64,000 bases of DNA from Cognaticolwellia sediminilitoris. Its GTDB lineage: Bacteria > Pseudomonadota > Gammaproteobacteria > Enterobacterales > Alteromonadaceae. The translations under genes were made by a program, and so were the position numbers. Under the pieces are notes generated by a model. It had not been told where the DNA came from. It saw only the letters and a list, made by a program, of their open reading frames with translations, and did not search any database. Positions 1-10,093 of this stretch are shown piece by piece; within the stretch, counting starts at the first letter, position 1; each line of letters begins with the position of its first letter. The DNA lies in the NCBI GenBank assembly GCA_002104535.1, contig NBOG01000004.1:1-64000 (forward strand), read 5' to 3'.

Positions 1-18
1 GATCAAACTCTTCAATTA
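1..18 (-). rRNA. 16S rRNA gene, 5' end only (partial)
   Basis: Read on the minus strand, the first bases give AATTGAAGAGTTTGATC, the conserved 5' end of bacterial 16S rRNA (the 8F/27F primer region). The rest of the gene lies beyond the left edge. The upstream boxA and two rRNA-type promoters on the same strand support the call. The exact mature 5' end is uncertain by one or two bases. Confidence 0.93.
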
Positions 19-355
19 AAAATCGTTTGTGATGCTCACCTTAGCGAACTAAGAAAAGACATCTGCTCAATGAATTCTGTCGTGTTTCTATCTATCCGAC
101 TAAAGAAGATAAAAACTACATAAAACGTATATTTAAATCCGAAGACTTAAATGATACTTATTTTTTGTGTGACATCATATTAAGCTATTTTTTTTGTTAC
201 CCGAAGGTAACTATGTAAAATCAACGTTAATGTGAGTGCCCACACAAATTGCATGATAACTAATTGTTAAAGAACATAACTTCAAAGAAGATATCGGTAA
301 GAATCTCATTCGCTCTATACCGTAAAGTAATTCGTTGCTGCAGGCCTTGCCTGAA
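19..355 (-). other. 16S rRNA leader (pre-rRNA 5' region)
   Basis: No gene is seen in this stretch. It lies between the promoter-proximal rRNA promoter and the 16S 5' end, so it should be the transcribed leader that carries antitermination and RNase III processing signals. It contains boxA at 265-276. Next to boxA (about 237-252) the minus strand reads ATTTGTGTGGGCACTC, a string familiar from rRNA leaders and spacers of Vibrio/Alteromonas relatives. The processing stem cannot be drawn because its partner lies outside the window. Confidence 0.75.
265..276 (-). promoter_or_regulatory. boxA antitermination element of the rRNA operon
   Basis: The minus strand reads TGTTCTTTAACA, close to the bacterial rrn boxA consensus TGCTCTTTAACA bound by NusB/NusE. 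It lies between the proximal promoter and the 16S 5' end, where boxA is expected. Confidence 0.85.
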
Positions 356-366
356 GCGAGATGCGC

Positions 367-394
367 ATTTTACGCAACTCAGTTTTAATGTCAA
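367..394 (-). promoter_or_regulatory. rRNA promoter, proximal (P2-like)
   Basis: On the minus strand there is a perfect -35 TTGACA (389-394), a 16-nt spacer and a -10 TAAAAT (367-372). A GC-rich discriminator (GCGCATCTCGC) follows, typical of stringently controlled rRNA promoters. Upstream is an A/T-rich stretch resembling an UP element. Confidence 0.88.
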
Positions 395-536
395 CGCTTT
401 TTTGAAACTTTTTAAACTTTCTTTTCAGAAGATTTAAAACTTAACTTTCAAACGTTATGTTAACTAAATCAGCCTAAACTGAATGAGATAACTTATTAAA
501 ACCGCCTCTTCGACTTGTCCCGAAGAAGTGGAGCGC

Positions 537-564
537 ATTTTAGAGATTTATCGCCCCGCGTCAA
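537..564 (-). promoter_or_regulatory. rRNA promoter, distal (P1-like)
   Basis: On the minus strand: -35 TTGACG (559-564), 16-nt spacer, -10 TAAAAT (537-542), then a GC-containing discriminator GCGCTCCAC. It repeats the architecture of the promoter about 170 bp downstream, so the operon has tandem promoters. A/T-rich sequence precedes it. Confidence 0.82.
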
Positions 565-757
565 CCGCTAAATGCAATTAAATTGCCTTAATGTGTTTGT
601 TTGCTTCATAATCAAACAAGATGTCTATTTTTCACACATTTAAATAAATTATGGTGGGTTAAAATGCTTTTTGTTAGCTAATTTGCAGCCAAGTCATTAG
701 GTTATTCATAGACATCTATATCTACTTATATCTTGATAACAAAATAAACTTAACTTA

Positions 758-1597
758 TCAGGGCTTATTTCTTGGCGTTTTATCTTCTGCATCAACTGGG
801 TTAACAACATCGCAAGCATCATTTTGATTGAAATCAGCATCATGATCGTCACCAACAACATGCTCTAACTTCAATTTTTTAACGCTTCTGATAGTAGTAA
901 ATGGCCCTGAGGACGCGTAAAGAACGAAAATAATTAGCAATATGTTTTCAGGACTTGATGCTATTACCACAAAAGCCAGCACAATTAATAACACCACGAA
1001 AAAATTAACTTTACCTCTCCAATCAACTTCTTTAAAGCTGTTATACCTGAAGTTACTCACCATCAGTAATCCGCTAACGATTGTTATCAAGCCAACAATG
1101 AGCCCATAATCTTCGCCATTAATTTTATATTCGCTACCCACCCAAATAAGACTAGCAATAACACCGGCAGCTGCAGGACTAGCTAAGCCTTGGAAATAAC
1201 GTTTATCCGCAATGCCTACTTGGGTATTAAACCTTGCAAGTCGCAAAGCCGCACAAGCAACATATATAAATGCAGCAAGCCAGCCAAATTTTCCAAAGCT
1301 AGACAGTGCCCAGTTATATGCCACTATTCCTGGAGCAATACCAAATGAAAGCATGTCAGCCATACTGTCATACTCAGCGCCAAACTCACTTTGAGTATTA
1401 GTCATTCTAGCTACACGCCCATCTAAGCCATCAAAAATCATTGCTATAAAAATTGCGATAGCCGCACTGATAAAATGGCCGTTCATTGAAGAAACCACAG
1501 CGTAGAATCCTGAAAATAAACCTGCGGTGGTTAATAGGTTAGGTAATAAATAAATTCCGCGTGCTGGCTGATTAGCATTATTAATTTTGTCTGGCAT
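758..1597 (-). CDS. pssA: CDP-diacylglycerol-serine O-phosphatidyltransferase
   Basis: An integral membrane enzyme that joins CDP-diacylglycerol and serine to make phosphatidylserine, the precursor of phosphatidylethanolamine. The CDP-alcohol phosphatidyltransferase signature DG..AR........G...D...D is complete (FDGLDGRVARM, then FGAEYDSMADM). About eight hydrophobic segments follow, and the C-terminal tail is acidic and soluble. The length and the motif near the N-terminus fit the type II (Bacillus-like) PssA and not the PLD-type E. coli enzyme. The ORF extends to an ATG at 1648, but the extra 17 residues look unconserved. I chose the inner ATG (MPDKINNANQ) at 1597. No clear Shine-Dalgarno separates the two choices. 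It is a single gene that reads toward the rRNA promoter region. Confidence 0.9.
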   Translation of the reverse strand: MPDKINNANQPARGIYLLPNLLTTAGLFSGFYAVVSSMNGHFISAAIAIFIAMIFDGLDGRVARMTNTQSEFGAEYDSMADMLSFGIAPGIVAYNWALSSFGKFGWLAAFIYVACAALRLARFNTQVGIADKRYFQGLASPAAAGVIASLIWVGSEYKINGEDYGLIVGLITIVSGLLMVSNFRYNSFKEVDWRGKVNFFVVLLIVLAFVVIASSPENILLIIFVLYASSGPFTTIRSVKKLKLEHVVGDDHDADFNQNDACDVVNPVDAEDKTPRNKP

Positions 1598-1831
1598 AAA
1601 TAAAACCGAAAGTAAGTTAATTTTAATAATAGAATGATAATCTAACATAAGCTTATTTGAAAACGTTAGCGAATAGCTTCATGTTAGAAAAATAAAACAA
1701 ATATTTGTAAACTGTCGCTTGTGTTGTTATAAACAAAGTAGATATTACATATTAGTCAATAATTTTCCTTGTTCGCTCTATGTATGTTGGTTAAAGGCAA
1801 TTTAAGTTTTAATTTATGGATAGGTACAGGT

Positions 1832-2272
1832 ATGAAGTTTAAAACATTAGCGCTAATTTCAACGATGCTTATGTATTTCGATGTTACAGCGGCTGAGCAA
1901 CTTACAGTTTACCGTTGGATTGATAAAGATAATGTTGTGCATTTTAGTCAACATCAACCAAAAGATGGCGATTACATTGAGATCAGTATGGCTAACAATC
2001 AAAAATCGACTGCAGTCATAGAGCAAGAAAACACAACTTCCCCCCGCCAAGACCCTACTTTAGCTAAAAGTGCTGTTGAAGAGACAGGTACGAGTGAGGG
2101 AGATAATGATAAATGTAATTCAGCACGTGACAATCTTAATACTTTACAAAATTTTGACAAAATCCAATATAAAGATGAAAAAGGTAATATGAAAGTTCTA
2201 GGGGCCATTGAGAAAGAACAACAACTGGCCATGAACAAAAAACAGGTTGAAGTATTTTGTATCGATGATTAA
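1832..2272 (+). CDS. DUF4124 domain-containing exported protein
   Basis: A 146-aa exported protein of unknown function. It begins with a signal peptide (MKFKTLALISTML...VTAAEQ). The DUF4124 core VYRWIDKDNVVHFSQHQPKDGDY follows directly; it is a small domain common at the N-terminus of periplasmic proteins of Gammaproteobacteria. The rest is low-complexity and polar, with two cysteines (DKCNSARDN near the middle and FCIDD at the C-terminus) that could form a disulfide. The open frame extends 21 codons upstream to 1769. The ATG at 1832 is preferred because it starts the signal peptide and has AGG about 7 nt upstream. It converges with clpB across a shared terminator. Confidence 0.75.
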   Translation: MKFKTLALISTMLMYFDVTAAEQLTVYRWIDKDNVVHFSQHQPKDGDYIEISMANNQKSTAVIEQENTTSPRQDPTLAKSAVEETGTSEGDNDKCNSARDNLNTLQNFDKIQYKDEKGNMKVLGAIEKEQQLAMNKKQVEVFCIDD

Positions 2273-2313
2273 ATATCAAATCTACTAATACAAGCTTGTT
2301 AATCAAATAAAGA

Positions 2314-2353
2314 AAAGGCGTTCAACCGAAAATATTTCAAGGTGAACGCCTTT
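2314..2353. terminator. Bidirectional rho-independent terminator
   Basis: An 11-bp perfect stem, AAAGGCGTTCA (2314-2324) with TGAACGCCTTT (2343-2353). It lies between the convergent DUF4124 gene and clpB. U-rich sequence follows best on the minus strand, so it should end clpB transcripts efficiently and may also end the plus-strand gene. Confidence 0.8.
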
Positions 2354-2425
2354 CTGCTATTAATATGTCCAAACAAATTTATTTAGTCTCGTCTTCCACT
2401 TGAAGAGAATAAAACTAGGATTAAC

Positions 2426-5008
2426 TTAATCAGTCTTAGTGTTGAATTTAAGCGTGTTATCTGCCAATTCAACAAAAATATGATCACCTTCAGAGAATTC
2501 ACCTGCTAATAGTTTATGAGCCAATGGGTTTTCTATTTCTTTTTGAATAGAACGTTTCAGCGGCCTTGCCCCAAAAACCGGGTCAAATCCCGCTGCAGCT
2601 ACGAATGACAAAGCATCATCAGATAACTCCATCGTTATTTCCCTCTCTCCTAAACGCTTCACTAGTGCTGATATTTGAATACCAGCAATATTCTTTATTT
2701 GTTCGGCAAGTAATGGATGGAAAACAACGGTCTCATCTACTCGGTTTATAAACTCAGGTTTAAAGTGATGTGCTAATTCAGAAATAACCTTAGCTTTCAT
2801 TTCTTGGTAATGGCTATCATCACCAAACTCTTGAATAATTTCAGAACCAATATTAGAGGTCATTATAATGACAGTATTCTTAAAGTCGACAGTGCGCCCT
2901 TGCCCATCAGTTAAACGGCCATCATCTAATACTTGTAGTAAAATGTTAAAAACATCAGGATGTGCTTTTTCAATTTCATCAAGTAATATCACAGAATAAG
3001 GCTTACGTCTTACTGCCTCGGTCAAATACCCTCCTTCTTCATAACCAACATAACCTGGAGGAGCCCCAACTAATCTAGAAACAGAGTGTTTTTCCATAAA
3101 TTCCGACATATCGACTCGAACTAACGAATCTTCACTATCGAAAAGGAAATGGGCTAACGCTTTTGTTAATTCAGTTTTACCAACACCTGTAGGGCCAAGA
3201 AATAGAAATGAACCAATGGGTTGATCAGGATCAGCTAAACCGGCACGTGAACGGCGAATCGCATTAGATACTGAAACCACGGCTTCGGATTGACCGATGA
3301 CGCGTTTATGTAAATTATCTTCCATGTGAAGTAATTTATCTGACTCACCTTCTAACATTTTAGCTACGGGAATACCTGTTGCTCGGCTTAATACGTCAGC
3401 AATTTCTACATCCGTAACTTTATTTCGTAACAAAGTCATTTCTTGCATTTCAGCTTGACTAGCAAGATCAAGTTGCTTTTCAAGATCTGGAATTCGGCTA
3501 TATTGCAATTCAGCCATAGTATTAAGATCGCCAACTCGACGAGCAGCTTCAAGCTCAATTCGAGCTTGCTCTAGATCACTTTTAATTGCTTGTGTACCGT
3601 GTAGCGCTGCTTTTTCTGTTTTCCAGACTTCTTCTAATTCATCATAGCTCGCTTGGCAGGTAGCAATATCGTCTGAAATTAAGTCCAGTCGTTTTTTAGA
3701 AGCTTGATCAGAATCTTTTGATAATGCACGTTGTTCTAACTTAAGTTGAATGAGTCTGCGTTCTAATCTATCTAAACTCTCCGGTTTAGAATCCATTTGC
3801 ATTCGAATGCTAGAAGCGGCTTCATCAATAAGATCGATGGCTTTATCTGGTAATTGACGATCACTAACGTAACGATGCGATAATGCTGCTGCCGCAACTA
3901 TAGCTGGGTCGGTGATCTCAACATTGTGATGTAGTTCATAGCGCTCTTTTAGCCCACGTAAAATTGCAATGGTATCTTCAACACTCGGTTCATCAACCAG
4001 TACTTTTTGAAAACGACGCTCTAATGCAGCATCTTTTTCTATATATTGACGGTATTCATCCAAAGTTGTTGCACCAACACAATGCAAGTCGCCGCGCGCT
4101 AGGGCTGGCTTTAACATGTTGCCAGCGTCCATAGCTCCATCACTTTTTCCTGCGCCAACCATAGTGTGGAGTTCATCAATAAATAAAATCACTTGTCCTT
4201 CAAGTTGACTCAACTCGTTGAGCACAGCTTTTAGCCTTTCTTCAAATTCTCCTCGGTATTTCGCGCCTGCCACTAATGCTCCCATATCAAGGGAGAGCAC
4301 CCGTTTATTACGAATACCTTCAGGCACTTCATGATCGACAATTCGTTGTGCTAAACCTTCAACAATTGCAGTTTTACCAACGCCGGGTTGACCTATTAAT
4401 ACAGGGTTATTTTTAGTGCGACGCTGCAATACTTGTATAGTTCGACGTATTTCTTCATCACGACCAATTACTGGGTCAAGTTTGCCTTGCTCGGCTCGTT
4501 CAGTTAAATCAACGGTATATTTATCTAGCGCCTGACGTGTTTCTTCGGCATTGACATCATCAACGTTTTTACCGCCACGTATATGCGTTATAGCGTCTTG
4601 TATTCGTTGTTCACTGGCACCTAAGCTCTTCAAAATTTGCCCTAGCTTACCTTTATCTTGCAAAGCGGCTAAAATAAATATTTCTGAGGAGATGAATTTA
4701 TCTCCATGCTTTTGTGCAAACTTATCGCAGAGGTTTAAAATATTTCCCATAGCGGAAGACAGTTGTACTTCGCCGCCTGTACCTGTTACTTGGGCCAGTT
4801 CTTCTATTGCAGTTTCTACTTGCGTTCTTAACGTTCGGATATTTATCCCGGCACTTTTTAACAATGGGATAATGCTACTCGCGTTTTGATTTAAAAGCGC
4901 AAGCATTAAATGGACAGGTTCGATAAATTGATGATCTTTTCCTAAAGCGATAGATTGTGCATCAGATATTGCTACTTGAAAAGTTTGTGTGAATCGGTCT
5001 AAACGCAT
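2426..5008 (-). CDS. clpB: ATP-dependent chaperone ClpB (disaggregase)
   Basis: A cytosolic Hsp100 disaggregase that threads aggregated proteins through a hexameric ring together with DnaK. At 860 aa it matches the family length (E. coli 857). In order: N-terminal Clp repeat domain ([18 protein letters not shown]); first AAA+ with Walker A GQPGVGKT near residue 205 and Walker [10 protein letters not shown]; the long coiled-coil middle domain (about 400-530) that defines ClpB; second AAA+ with GPTGVGKT near 608 and [11 protein letters not shown]; and a C-terminal D2-small domain. The start has a good ribosome site (GGAG, 8 nt upstream). A textbook sigma-32 promoter lies 50-78 nt upstream. It is monocistronic; pgeF ends about 155 bp upstream. 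Confidence 0.98.
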   Translation of the reverse strand: MRLDRFTQTFQVAISDAQSIALGKDHQFIEPVHLMLALLNQNASSIIPLLKSAGINIRTLRTQVETAIEELAQVTGTGGEVQLSSAMGNILNLCDKFAQKHGDKFISSEIFILAALQDKGKLGQILKSLGASEQRIQDAITHIRGGKNVDDVNAEETRQALDKYTVDLTERAEQGKLDPVIGRDEEIRRTIQVLQRRTKNNPVLIGQPGVGKTAIVEGLAQRIVDHEVPEGIRNKRVLSLDMGALVAGAKYRGEFEERLKAVLNELSQLEGQVILFIDELHTMVGAGKSDGAMDAGNMLKPALARGDLHCVGATTLDEYRQYIEKDAALERRFQKVLVDEPSVEDTIAILRGLKERYELHHNVEITDPAIVAAAALSHRYVSDRQLPDKAIDLIDEAASSIRMQMDSKPESLDRLERRLIQLKLEQRALSKDSDQASKKRLDLISDDIATCQASYDELEEVWKTEKAALHGTQAIKSDLEQARIELEAARRVGDLNTMAELQYSRIPDLEKQLDLASQAEMQEMTLLRNKVTDVEIADVLSRATGIPVAKMLEGESDKLLHMEDNLHKRVIGQSEAVVSVSNAIRRSRAGLADPDQPIGSFLFLGPTGVGKTELTKALAHFLFDSEDSLVRVDMSEFMEKHSVSRLVGAPPGYVGYEEGGYLTEAVRRKPYSVILLDEIEKAHPDVFNILLQVLDDGRLTDGQGRTVDFKNTVIIMTSNIGSEIIQEFGDDSHYQEMKAKVISELAHHFKPEFINRVDETVVFHPLLAEQIKNIAGIQISALVKRLGEREITMELSDDALSFVAAAGFDPVFGARPLKRSIQKEIENPLAHKLLAGEFSEGDHIFVELADNTLKFNTKTD

Positions 5009-5057
5009 TGTATTCTCCTAATGCCATGTTACTGGGCTTACTTTAATATTAACTATG

Positions 5058-5086
5058 TTATAGGGGCCGATAGGTGCATTTTCAAG
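5058..5086 (-). promoter_or_regulatory. Heat-shock (sigma-32/RpoH) promoter of clpB
   Basis: On the minus strand, CTTGAAA (5080-5086), a 13-nt spacer and CCCCTATAA (5058-5066). This matches the sigma-32 consensus CTTGAAA-N11-16-CCCCATNT closely. It lies 50 bp upstream of the clpB start. Confidence 0.9.
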
Positions 5087-5163
5087 CAAGTTACTGCTTA
5101 ATCTTTAACTTTATTTTAAAGGATGACCCTGATAATTGATGATTAAAAAATTGTAATGTGATC

Positions 5164-5964
5164 CTAGAAAAGACAAATGACGCTGACCATACGTCCAGTT
5201 TTCCCATCTCTTCGGTAAGAATAAAATTTATTGTTGTTTAAAAAAGTACACTCCGCTAACACTGTTATTTGATTCACCCCTAATTTGCAAAGCTGTAGTT
5301 GAGCTATCAATGTTAAGTTAGCGAAATATTTACTCTCAATGTTATTGGCACTTTTGGTGGCAAGGGGGACAAATGCGGTTTCAAATTGGTTCGAAGTTTC
5401 GCAAAACTTTTGTTTTACTTCTTGTCCAACCTCAAAAGACGATGGACCTATACAGGGTCCCAGCCAAACGTGGATATCATCAGCGGTACTTTTCATTTTC
5501 GCTAATGTGCGCGCAATTATATTTGCCGATAACGGTCTCCAACCAGCATGAATGACTGCGATTTCACTCCCCTCTTTGTTAGTTAACAAAATGGGTAAAC
5601 AATCAGCGGTCATGACAGCTAAAGCGATATTTTTTTGCCGTGTAATAGCGGCATCAGCAACAATAGGCTTCTCACAATAATCAATAATATCAACAACGTT
5701 ATTACCATGGACTTGCTCTAACCATTGAATCTTAGAGTTATCTGGTAAAAATGAGAGTAAATGCTTTCGATTACTTGCAACTTTTATTGGACAATCACCA
5801 ACATGATCACCAACATTAAAAGCATCATAGCCGGTAAGGGTGTTAGGTGGATAATTCGATAATTGAAATTTAGGCGGGAGTCGTGTTGTGGAAAAGGCCA
5901 GCACATTTTTTGCTGGCCAATTTATATCAAGAAGGTTTTCCGATAGTTTAGTAGTCTGTGTCAC
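5164..5964 (-). CDS. pgeF: Peptidoglycan editing factor PgeF (laccase-domain/YfiH family)
   Basis: A cytoplasmic enzyme of the YfiH/DUF152 family. In E. coli it keeps L-serine out of peptidoglycan stems; related members also show purine-nucleoside phosphorolysis or multicopper-oxidase activity. Metal-site and core motifs are visible: LEQVHGNNV near residue 82, TADCLPILL near 119, VIHAGWR near 138, and WLGPCIGPSSFEVG near 167. At 266 aa it is slightly longer than E. coli YfiH (243). The start is GTG and overlaps the end of rluD by 17 nt, so the pair is translationally coupled. The rluD-yfiH order is widespread in Gammaproteobacteria. The gene name follows the E. coli function; the exact substrate here is inferred. 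Confidence 0.9.
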   Translation of the reverse strand: MTQTTKLSENLLDINWPAKNVLAFSTTRLPPKFQLSNYPPNTLTGYDAFNVGDHVGDCPIKVASNRKHLLSFLPDNSKIQWLEQVHGNNVVDIIDYCEKPIVADAAITRQKNIALAVMTADCLPILLTNKEGSEIAVIHAGWRPLSANIIARTLAKMKSTADDIHVWLGPCIGPSSFEVGQEVKQKFCETSNQFETAFVPLATKSANNIESKYFANLTLIAQLQLCKLGVNQITVLAECTFLNNNKFYSYRRDGKTGRMVSVICLF

Positions 5965-6925
5965 TTAGATTACTTTTTGTATCTTCACGCAAGCTATTCC
6001 CTAAAGCGACCATATCTTCAGGTATATCAGCATGCCAAGTCATTTGCTCTCCAGATATAGGGTGATATAAAGAAAGCATGGCAGCATGTAACGCTTGTCG
6101 TTTAAATTGGCGTAACATGTCACGCAACTCTTCTGAAGCATTTTTTGGAGGACGCGGACGACCGCCATAAACAGGATCACCTACTAGAGGGTGAGTAATG
6201 TGAGCCATATGAACGCGAATTTGATGTGTACGACCTGTTTCCAAACGTAAGCGTAAACGCGTATGTAGTCTAAATTTTTCCATTACTCGATAATGCGTTA
6301 CCGAAGGGCGACCTGAAAAAGTAACCGCCATATGAGTACGTTTAGTTGCATGTCGGCCAATAGGTTCGTCAACAACACCACCAGCAGTCATTATGCCATT
6401 GGCAATCGCTTCGTACTCACGGGTAATTTCACGCGCTTGCAAAGCTTCAACTAAATTAGTTTGTGCTGCAATAGTTTTTGCAACAACCATCAAGCCAGTA
6501 GTATCTTTATCTAAACGATGGACTATACCTGCGCGTGGCACAACGTCTAATTGTGGGCAATGATGTAATAAAGCGTTTAATACCGTACCATCTGGATTAC
6601 CAGCACCAGGGTGTACAACAAATCCTGCTGGTTTGTTGATGACTAAAATATCATCATCTTCGTAAACAATATTTAATGGTAGGTTTTGCGCTTTAAAACG
6701 CACTTCTGCTTCTACTTCTGTATTAATGGCAATTTGTTCACCGCCAAACATTTTTTCGCGTGCTTTATCGACGACAACGCCGTCTACCGTAACGTGACCG
6801 GCTAAAATCCACTCTTTTAAACGTGAACGTGAATAATCAGGGAACATTTCGGCCAATGTCTGGTCGAAACGTTTACCTAAGCATGATTCGGGAACCGTGT
6901 CCCGGTGTTGAATTATCTCAGCCAT
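5948..6925 (-). CDS. rluD: 23S rRNA pseudouridine(1911/1915/1917) synthase RluD
   Basis: It isomerises three uridines in helix 69 of 23S rRNA, important for subunit assembly. The N-terminal S4 RNA-binding domain covers about residues 18-80 (FDQTLAEMFPDYSRSRLKEWI). The catalytic domain carries the RluA-family motif GIVHRLDKDTTGLMVVAKT, with the nucleophilic aspartate in HRLD. Further family blocks are RLRLETGRTHQIRVHMAH and HPLVGDPVYGG. The length (325 aa) matches E. coli RluD (326). It is the first gene of the rluD-pgeF pair and is divergent from bamD, as in most relatives. Confidence 0.96.
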   Translation of the reverse strand: MAEIIQHRDTVPESCLGKRFDQTLAEMFPDYSRSRLKEWILAGHVTVDGVVVDKAREKMFGGEQIAINTEVEAEVRFKAQNLPLNIVYEDDDILVINKPAGFVVHPGAGNPDGTVLNALLHHCPQLDVVPRAGIVHRLDKDTTGLMVVAKTIAAQTNLVEALQAREITREYEAIANGIMTAGGVVDEPIGRHATKRTHMAVTFSGRPSVTHYRVMEKFRLHTRLRLRLETGRTHQIRVHMAHITHPLVGDPVYGGRPRPPKNASEELRDMLRQFKRQALHAAMLSLYHPISGEQMTWHADIPEDMVALGNSLREDTKSNLSDTDY

Positions 6926-7077
6926 TAAACTCTCTATTAATTAGCACTGTGCAAGGCATGATTGCTAGGTTAGAATGCCAGTGCTTATTTTACCTCTTTG
7001 CTTAAACAATTACATTAAGTAATTATGGCGAGGATGATATTTATTTTAACTAAAACAAAGTAGTGATATTGAAGTCT

Positions 7078-7842
7078 ATGGAAAAAGTGACAATAAAAAT
7101 AATGTGCCTAACACTAATGTTAGTATTAGCGGGCTGTTCAGGAACAACTGAAAAAGATATACAAAAGGTGCCAGACAAGTCAGCTCAAGCATTGTTTTCC
7201 GATGCTAGACAGTCACTTGATAATGGTTTGTATCAAAAGGCAATCCAAATTTTATCTGCGATTGACTCAAGGTTTCCTTATGGGCCTATTTCACATCAAG
7301 TGCAATTAGATTTAATTTATGCGTATTACAAAAGTGGTGACGCAGCACAAGGTATCGCACTCACAGATCGGTTTTTACGCTTAAACCCTTCCCACGCAAA
7401 TATAGATTACGTTTATTACATGCGTGCATTAATTAATATCGCGACAGAAACTAACTTATTTCAAGACTTAGCGGGCATTGACCGCTCAGATCGTGATCCA
7501 ACAGCTGCTCGTGCTGCCTTTAATGATTTAAAAACAGTATTAGAAAAGTACCCTAACAGCAAATATGCCGCAGACTCTCGTCAACGTATGATAGGGATTA
7601 AGTCGCGCTTAGCTAAATATGAACTAGCCGTGGCTCGTTATTATCTAAAACGTGAAGCTTACGTCTCTTCAGCTAATCGTGGAAAATATATTGTAGAGTA
7701 TTTTTCACCTAGCCCTGAAACAGAAGAAGCCTTAGAAATAATGATTGTTAGTTATGAAAAGTTGGGACTTGACGATTTACGCATTAATGCTAAACAAGTA
7801 TTAGCGGCTAATTATCCGAATAACGATTTAATTTCTAATTAG
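7078..7842 (+). CDS. bamD: Outer membrane protein assembly factor BamD
   Basis: An essential lipoprotein of the BAM complex that inserts beta-barrel proteins into the outer membrane. It has a type II signal peptide with lipobox LAGC (acylated Cys about residue 20). TPR repeats follow (LFSDARQSLDNGLYQKAIQILSAIDSRFPYGPISHQVQLDLIYAYYKSGD...), ending with YFSPSPETEEALEIMIVSYEKLGLDDL. At 254 aa it is close to E. coli BamD (245). The frame opens at a GTG at 7063, but I prefer the ATG at 7078 because it gives a standard short n-region. No strong Shine-Dalgarno is present for either. It is divergent from rluD and followed by a clear terminator. Confidence 0.95.
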   Translation: MEKVTIKIMCLTLMLVLAGCSGTTEKDIQKVPDKSAQALFSDARQSLDNGLYQKAIQILSAIDSRFPYGPISHQVQLDLIYAYYKSGDAAQGIALTDRFLRLNPSHANIDYVYYMRALINIATETNLFQDLAGIDRSDRDPTAARAAFNDLKTVLEKYPNSKYAADSRQRMIGIKSRLAKYELAVARYYLKREAYVSSANRGKYIVEYFSPSPETEEALEIMIVSYEKLGLDDLRINAKQVLAANYPNNDLISN

Positions 7843-7885
7843 CCCTATAGATAGAAAGTGATTCTGCTGAATAACTCACCATTAA

Positions 7886-7914
7886 AAATACCAGCTTAAA
7901 GCTGGTATTTTTTT
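7886..7914 (+). terminator. Rho-independent terminator after bamD
   Basis: A 10-bp stem AAATACCAGC / GCTGGTATTT with a 5-nt loop (TTAAA), running into seven T residues on the plus strand. It lies between convergent bamD and glnB. The A-tract on the other side may let it serve glnB too. Confidence 0.9.
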
Positions 7915-7940
7915 AACTATATTTTACAAATCAATACCAG

Positions 7941-8312
<372 letters not shown>

Positions 8313-8465
8313 TTAAATGATAAATATTATTATCTTAATATCCAGTAATTGTACACAGAATTGGCTCGCAGCTATAGTGCAAAAATTCTAATCCTAAATA
8401 GACTTTGCTACACTATGCTCTTTTCTGCAGTAATGAAGTGCTAAATAACACCAAAAGGAAAAATC

Positions 8466-9308
8466 ATGGACGCACAGGCAATAATTAATGAGATGAAAGT
8501 ATTACCTGAAATTGATGTAGAGTTTGAAATCAAACGCCGTGTCGAATTTATTAAAAAGCAATTATTAGGGTCTGGGCTTCAATCACTTATTTTGGGTATT
8601 AGTGGCGGTGTTGACTCAACAACTTGTGGACGCTTGGCTCAACTTGCCGTTGATGAGTTGAACTCGAATATAGGAGTTGGACAACAACCCTATAAATTTA
8701 TTGCCGTGCGACTACCCTTTAATATTCAAGCAGATGAAAATGATGCTCAACTTGCCTTACAATTTATTAAGCCTAGCCACAGCATAACCACTAATATATT
8801 TGCAGCCGCCGAAGGCATTCATCACGAAACAATACAGGCATTAGAAACTGCAAACCTGTTAACCGCTAACGCTGCACAAGTGGATTTTTCCAAAGGCAAT
8901 GTTAAAGCTCGAGCACGTATGACAATGCAATATCATATTGCAGGCATACTTGGAGGTTTAGTACTTGGCACCGATCATTCAGCTGAAAACATTACGGGTT
9001 TCTTTACTAAATGGGGAGATGGTGCATGCGATTTAGCACCGTTGTTTGGTTTATCAAAACGACAAGTAAAGCAATTAGCAAAAACCTTAGGTGCCCCCGC
9101 TCAATTATTTGATAAAGCACCAACCGCAGATCTAGAAGAATTAAGCCCGAGTAAAAAGGATGAAGATGCACTGGGTATGAGTTATGAACAATTAGATAAC
9201 TTTTTAGAAGGGAAAAATAAAGATAAAATAATTGAAGAAAAAGTTATTGCTATCTATATGAAAACTCAACATAAGCGATTAGCCATACCAACAATTTACC
9301 AAAATTAA
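8466..9308 (+). CDS. nadE: Ammonia-dependent NAD+ synthetase
   Basis: It catalyses the last step of NAD synthesis, amidating deamido-NAD with ammonia and ATP. The PP-loop motif [10 protein letters not shown] lies near residue 46. Other family motifs are [49 protein letters not shown] and KAPTADLEE. At 280 aa it matches the short, ammonia-only enzyme (E. coli 275) and has no glutaminase domain. The start has a good ribosome site (AAAGGA) about 8 nt upstream. It is divergent from glnB, with 186 bp between them. Confidence 0.97.
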   Translation: MDAQAIINEMKVLPEIDVEFEIKRRVEFIKKQLLGSGLQSLILGISGGVDSTTCGRLAQLAVDELNSNIGVGQQPYKFIAVRLPFNIQADENDAQLALQFIKPSHSITTNIFAAAEGIHHETIQALETANLLTANAAQVDFSKGNVKARARMTMQYHIAGILGGLVLGTDHSAENITGFFTKWGDGACDLAPLFGLSKRQVKQLAKTLGAPAQLFDKAPTADLEELSPSKKDEDALGMSYEQLDNFLEGKNKDKIIEEKVIAIYMKTQHKRLAIPTIYQN

Positions 9309-9392
9309 GTTATTTACCTTGGAAATTCACAATAATTTTGACTATACCTAGCATAGAACACAGGAAGTGTTGTCAACTAAGGAATGGTTGCT

Positions 9393-9959
9393 ATGTCAAA
9401 GATTACTGGATTTACTATTATCGAAACAATGGTCGTTGTCGCTATCGCGATGAGCTTAATTACCATTGGAATACCTAACTTGAATGATTTCATTGTTAAA
9501 ACCCGAGTAGACAATGAAATTTCTACCCTCCATCGTCTGATATTAACGGCTAGAAATAGTGCTCTCACACACAATACTAGTGTTACCCTTTGTCCTTTAA
9601 ATGACGATGGGAAATGTAAAAATGTGTGGGACAAAGAGCTCAGTGTTTTTATTGATAATAACAACAATAAAATATTCGAGCCTAGTTTAAATGAAAAACT
9701 TGTTTCGCATAAAGCGGCAGTAAAATCAGGGGATAAACTTCAGTATGGTAAAACGCGGATTGGTTTAACCTATGCTTCCACTGGACATTTATCTGGTTGG
9801 GGGCAAAATGCAACATTTAGTTACTGCCCTAAAGGTCATCAAGATAAAAGTAGGGGTATCATAGTACACACTTCTGGAAGAGCTTATGTCAGTGCAGCAA
9901 ACAAAACCAACACAAAAGATGTTAGGCGCACTGGAGCCAAAATAAAATGCTTTAATTAA
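9393..9959 (+). CDS. Type IV pilus minor pilin, FimT/GspH family (copy 1)
   Basis: A minor pilin of the FimT/FimU (GspH) type, expected at the pilus tip or in the priming complex. The prepilin site is clear: KITG|FTIIE, with Glu at mature position 5, then a 20-residue hydrophobic helix. The globular part has the GspH-like block VDNEISTLHRLILTARNSALTHNTSVTLCP and four cysteines spread to the C-terminus (KIKCFN). The frame opens at an ATG at 9384. The ATG at 9393 is preferred because TAAGGA ends 9 nt before it and would sit on top of the upstream ATG. A paralogue follows 134 bp downstream. Both face the pilVWXY1E operon. FimT versus FimU cannot be decided from sequence alone. Confidence 0.85.
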   Translation: MSKITGFTIIETMVVVAIAMSLITIGIPNLNDFIVKTRVDNEISTLHRLILTARNSALTHNTSVTLCPLNDDGKCKNVWDKELSVFIDNNNNKIFEPSLNEKLVSHKAAVKSGDKLQYGKTRIGLTYASTGHLSGWGQNATFSYCPKGHQDKSRGIIVHTSGRAYVSAANKTNTKDVRRTGAKIKCFN

Positions 9960-10093
9960 CCATTTTTAAAAGCTCAATATAAATTTAACCTGATAAAGCT
10001 GCTTTTGTTTAGGTTTTAGAAATACAAATTTACTAGCTGAGATTAAGCAACAATGTTATAAATATACCATCAACCTTAACTTTAGCTGTAGTT

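Noticed and set aside
4551-4889. 112-codon plus-strand frame opposite clpB
   Set aside because: Antisense shadow of a strongly conserved gene; no ribosome site, no domain.
6948-6988. Imperfect hairpin (GCACT...AGTGC, GGCAT...ATGCC) between rluD and bamD
   Set aside because: It has a bulge and no U-tract, and lies in a divergent promoter region; it is too weak to call an operator or terminator.
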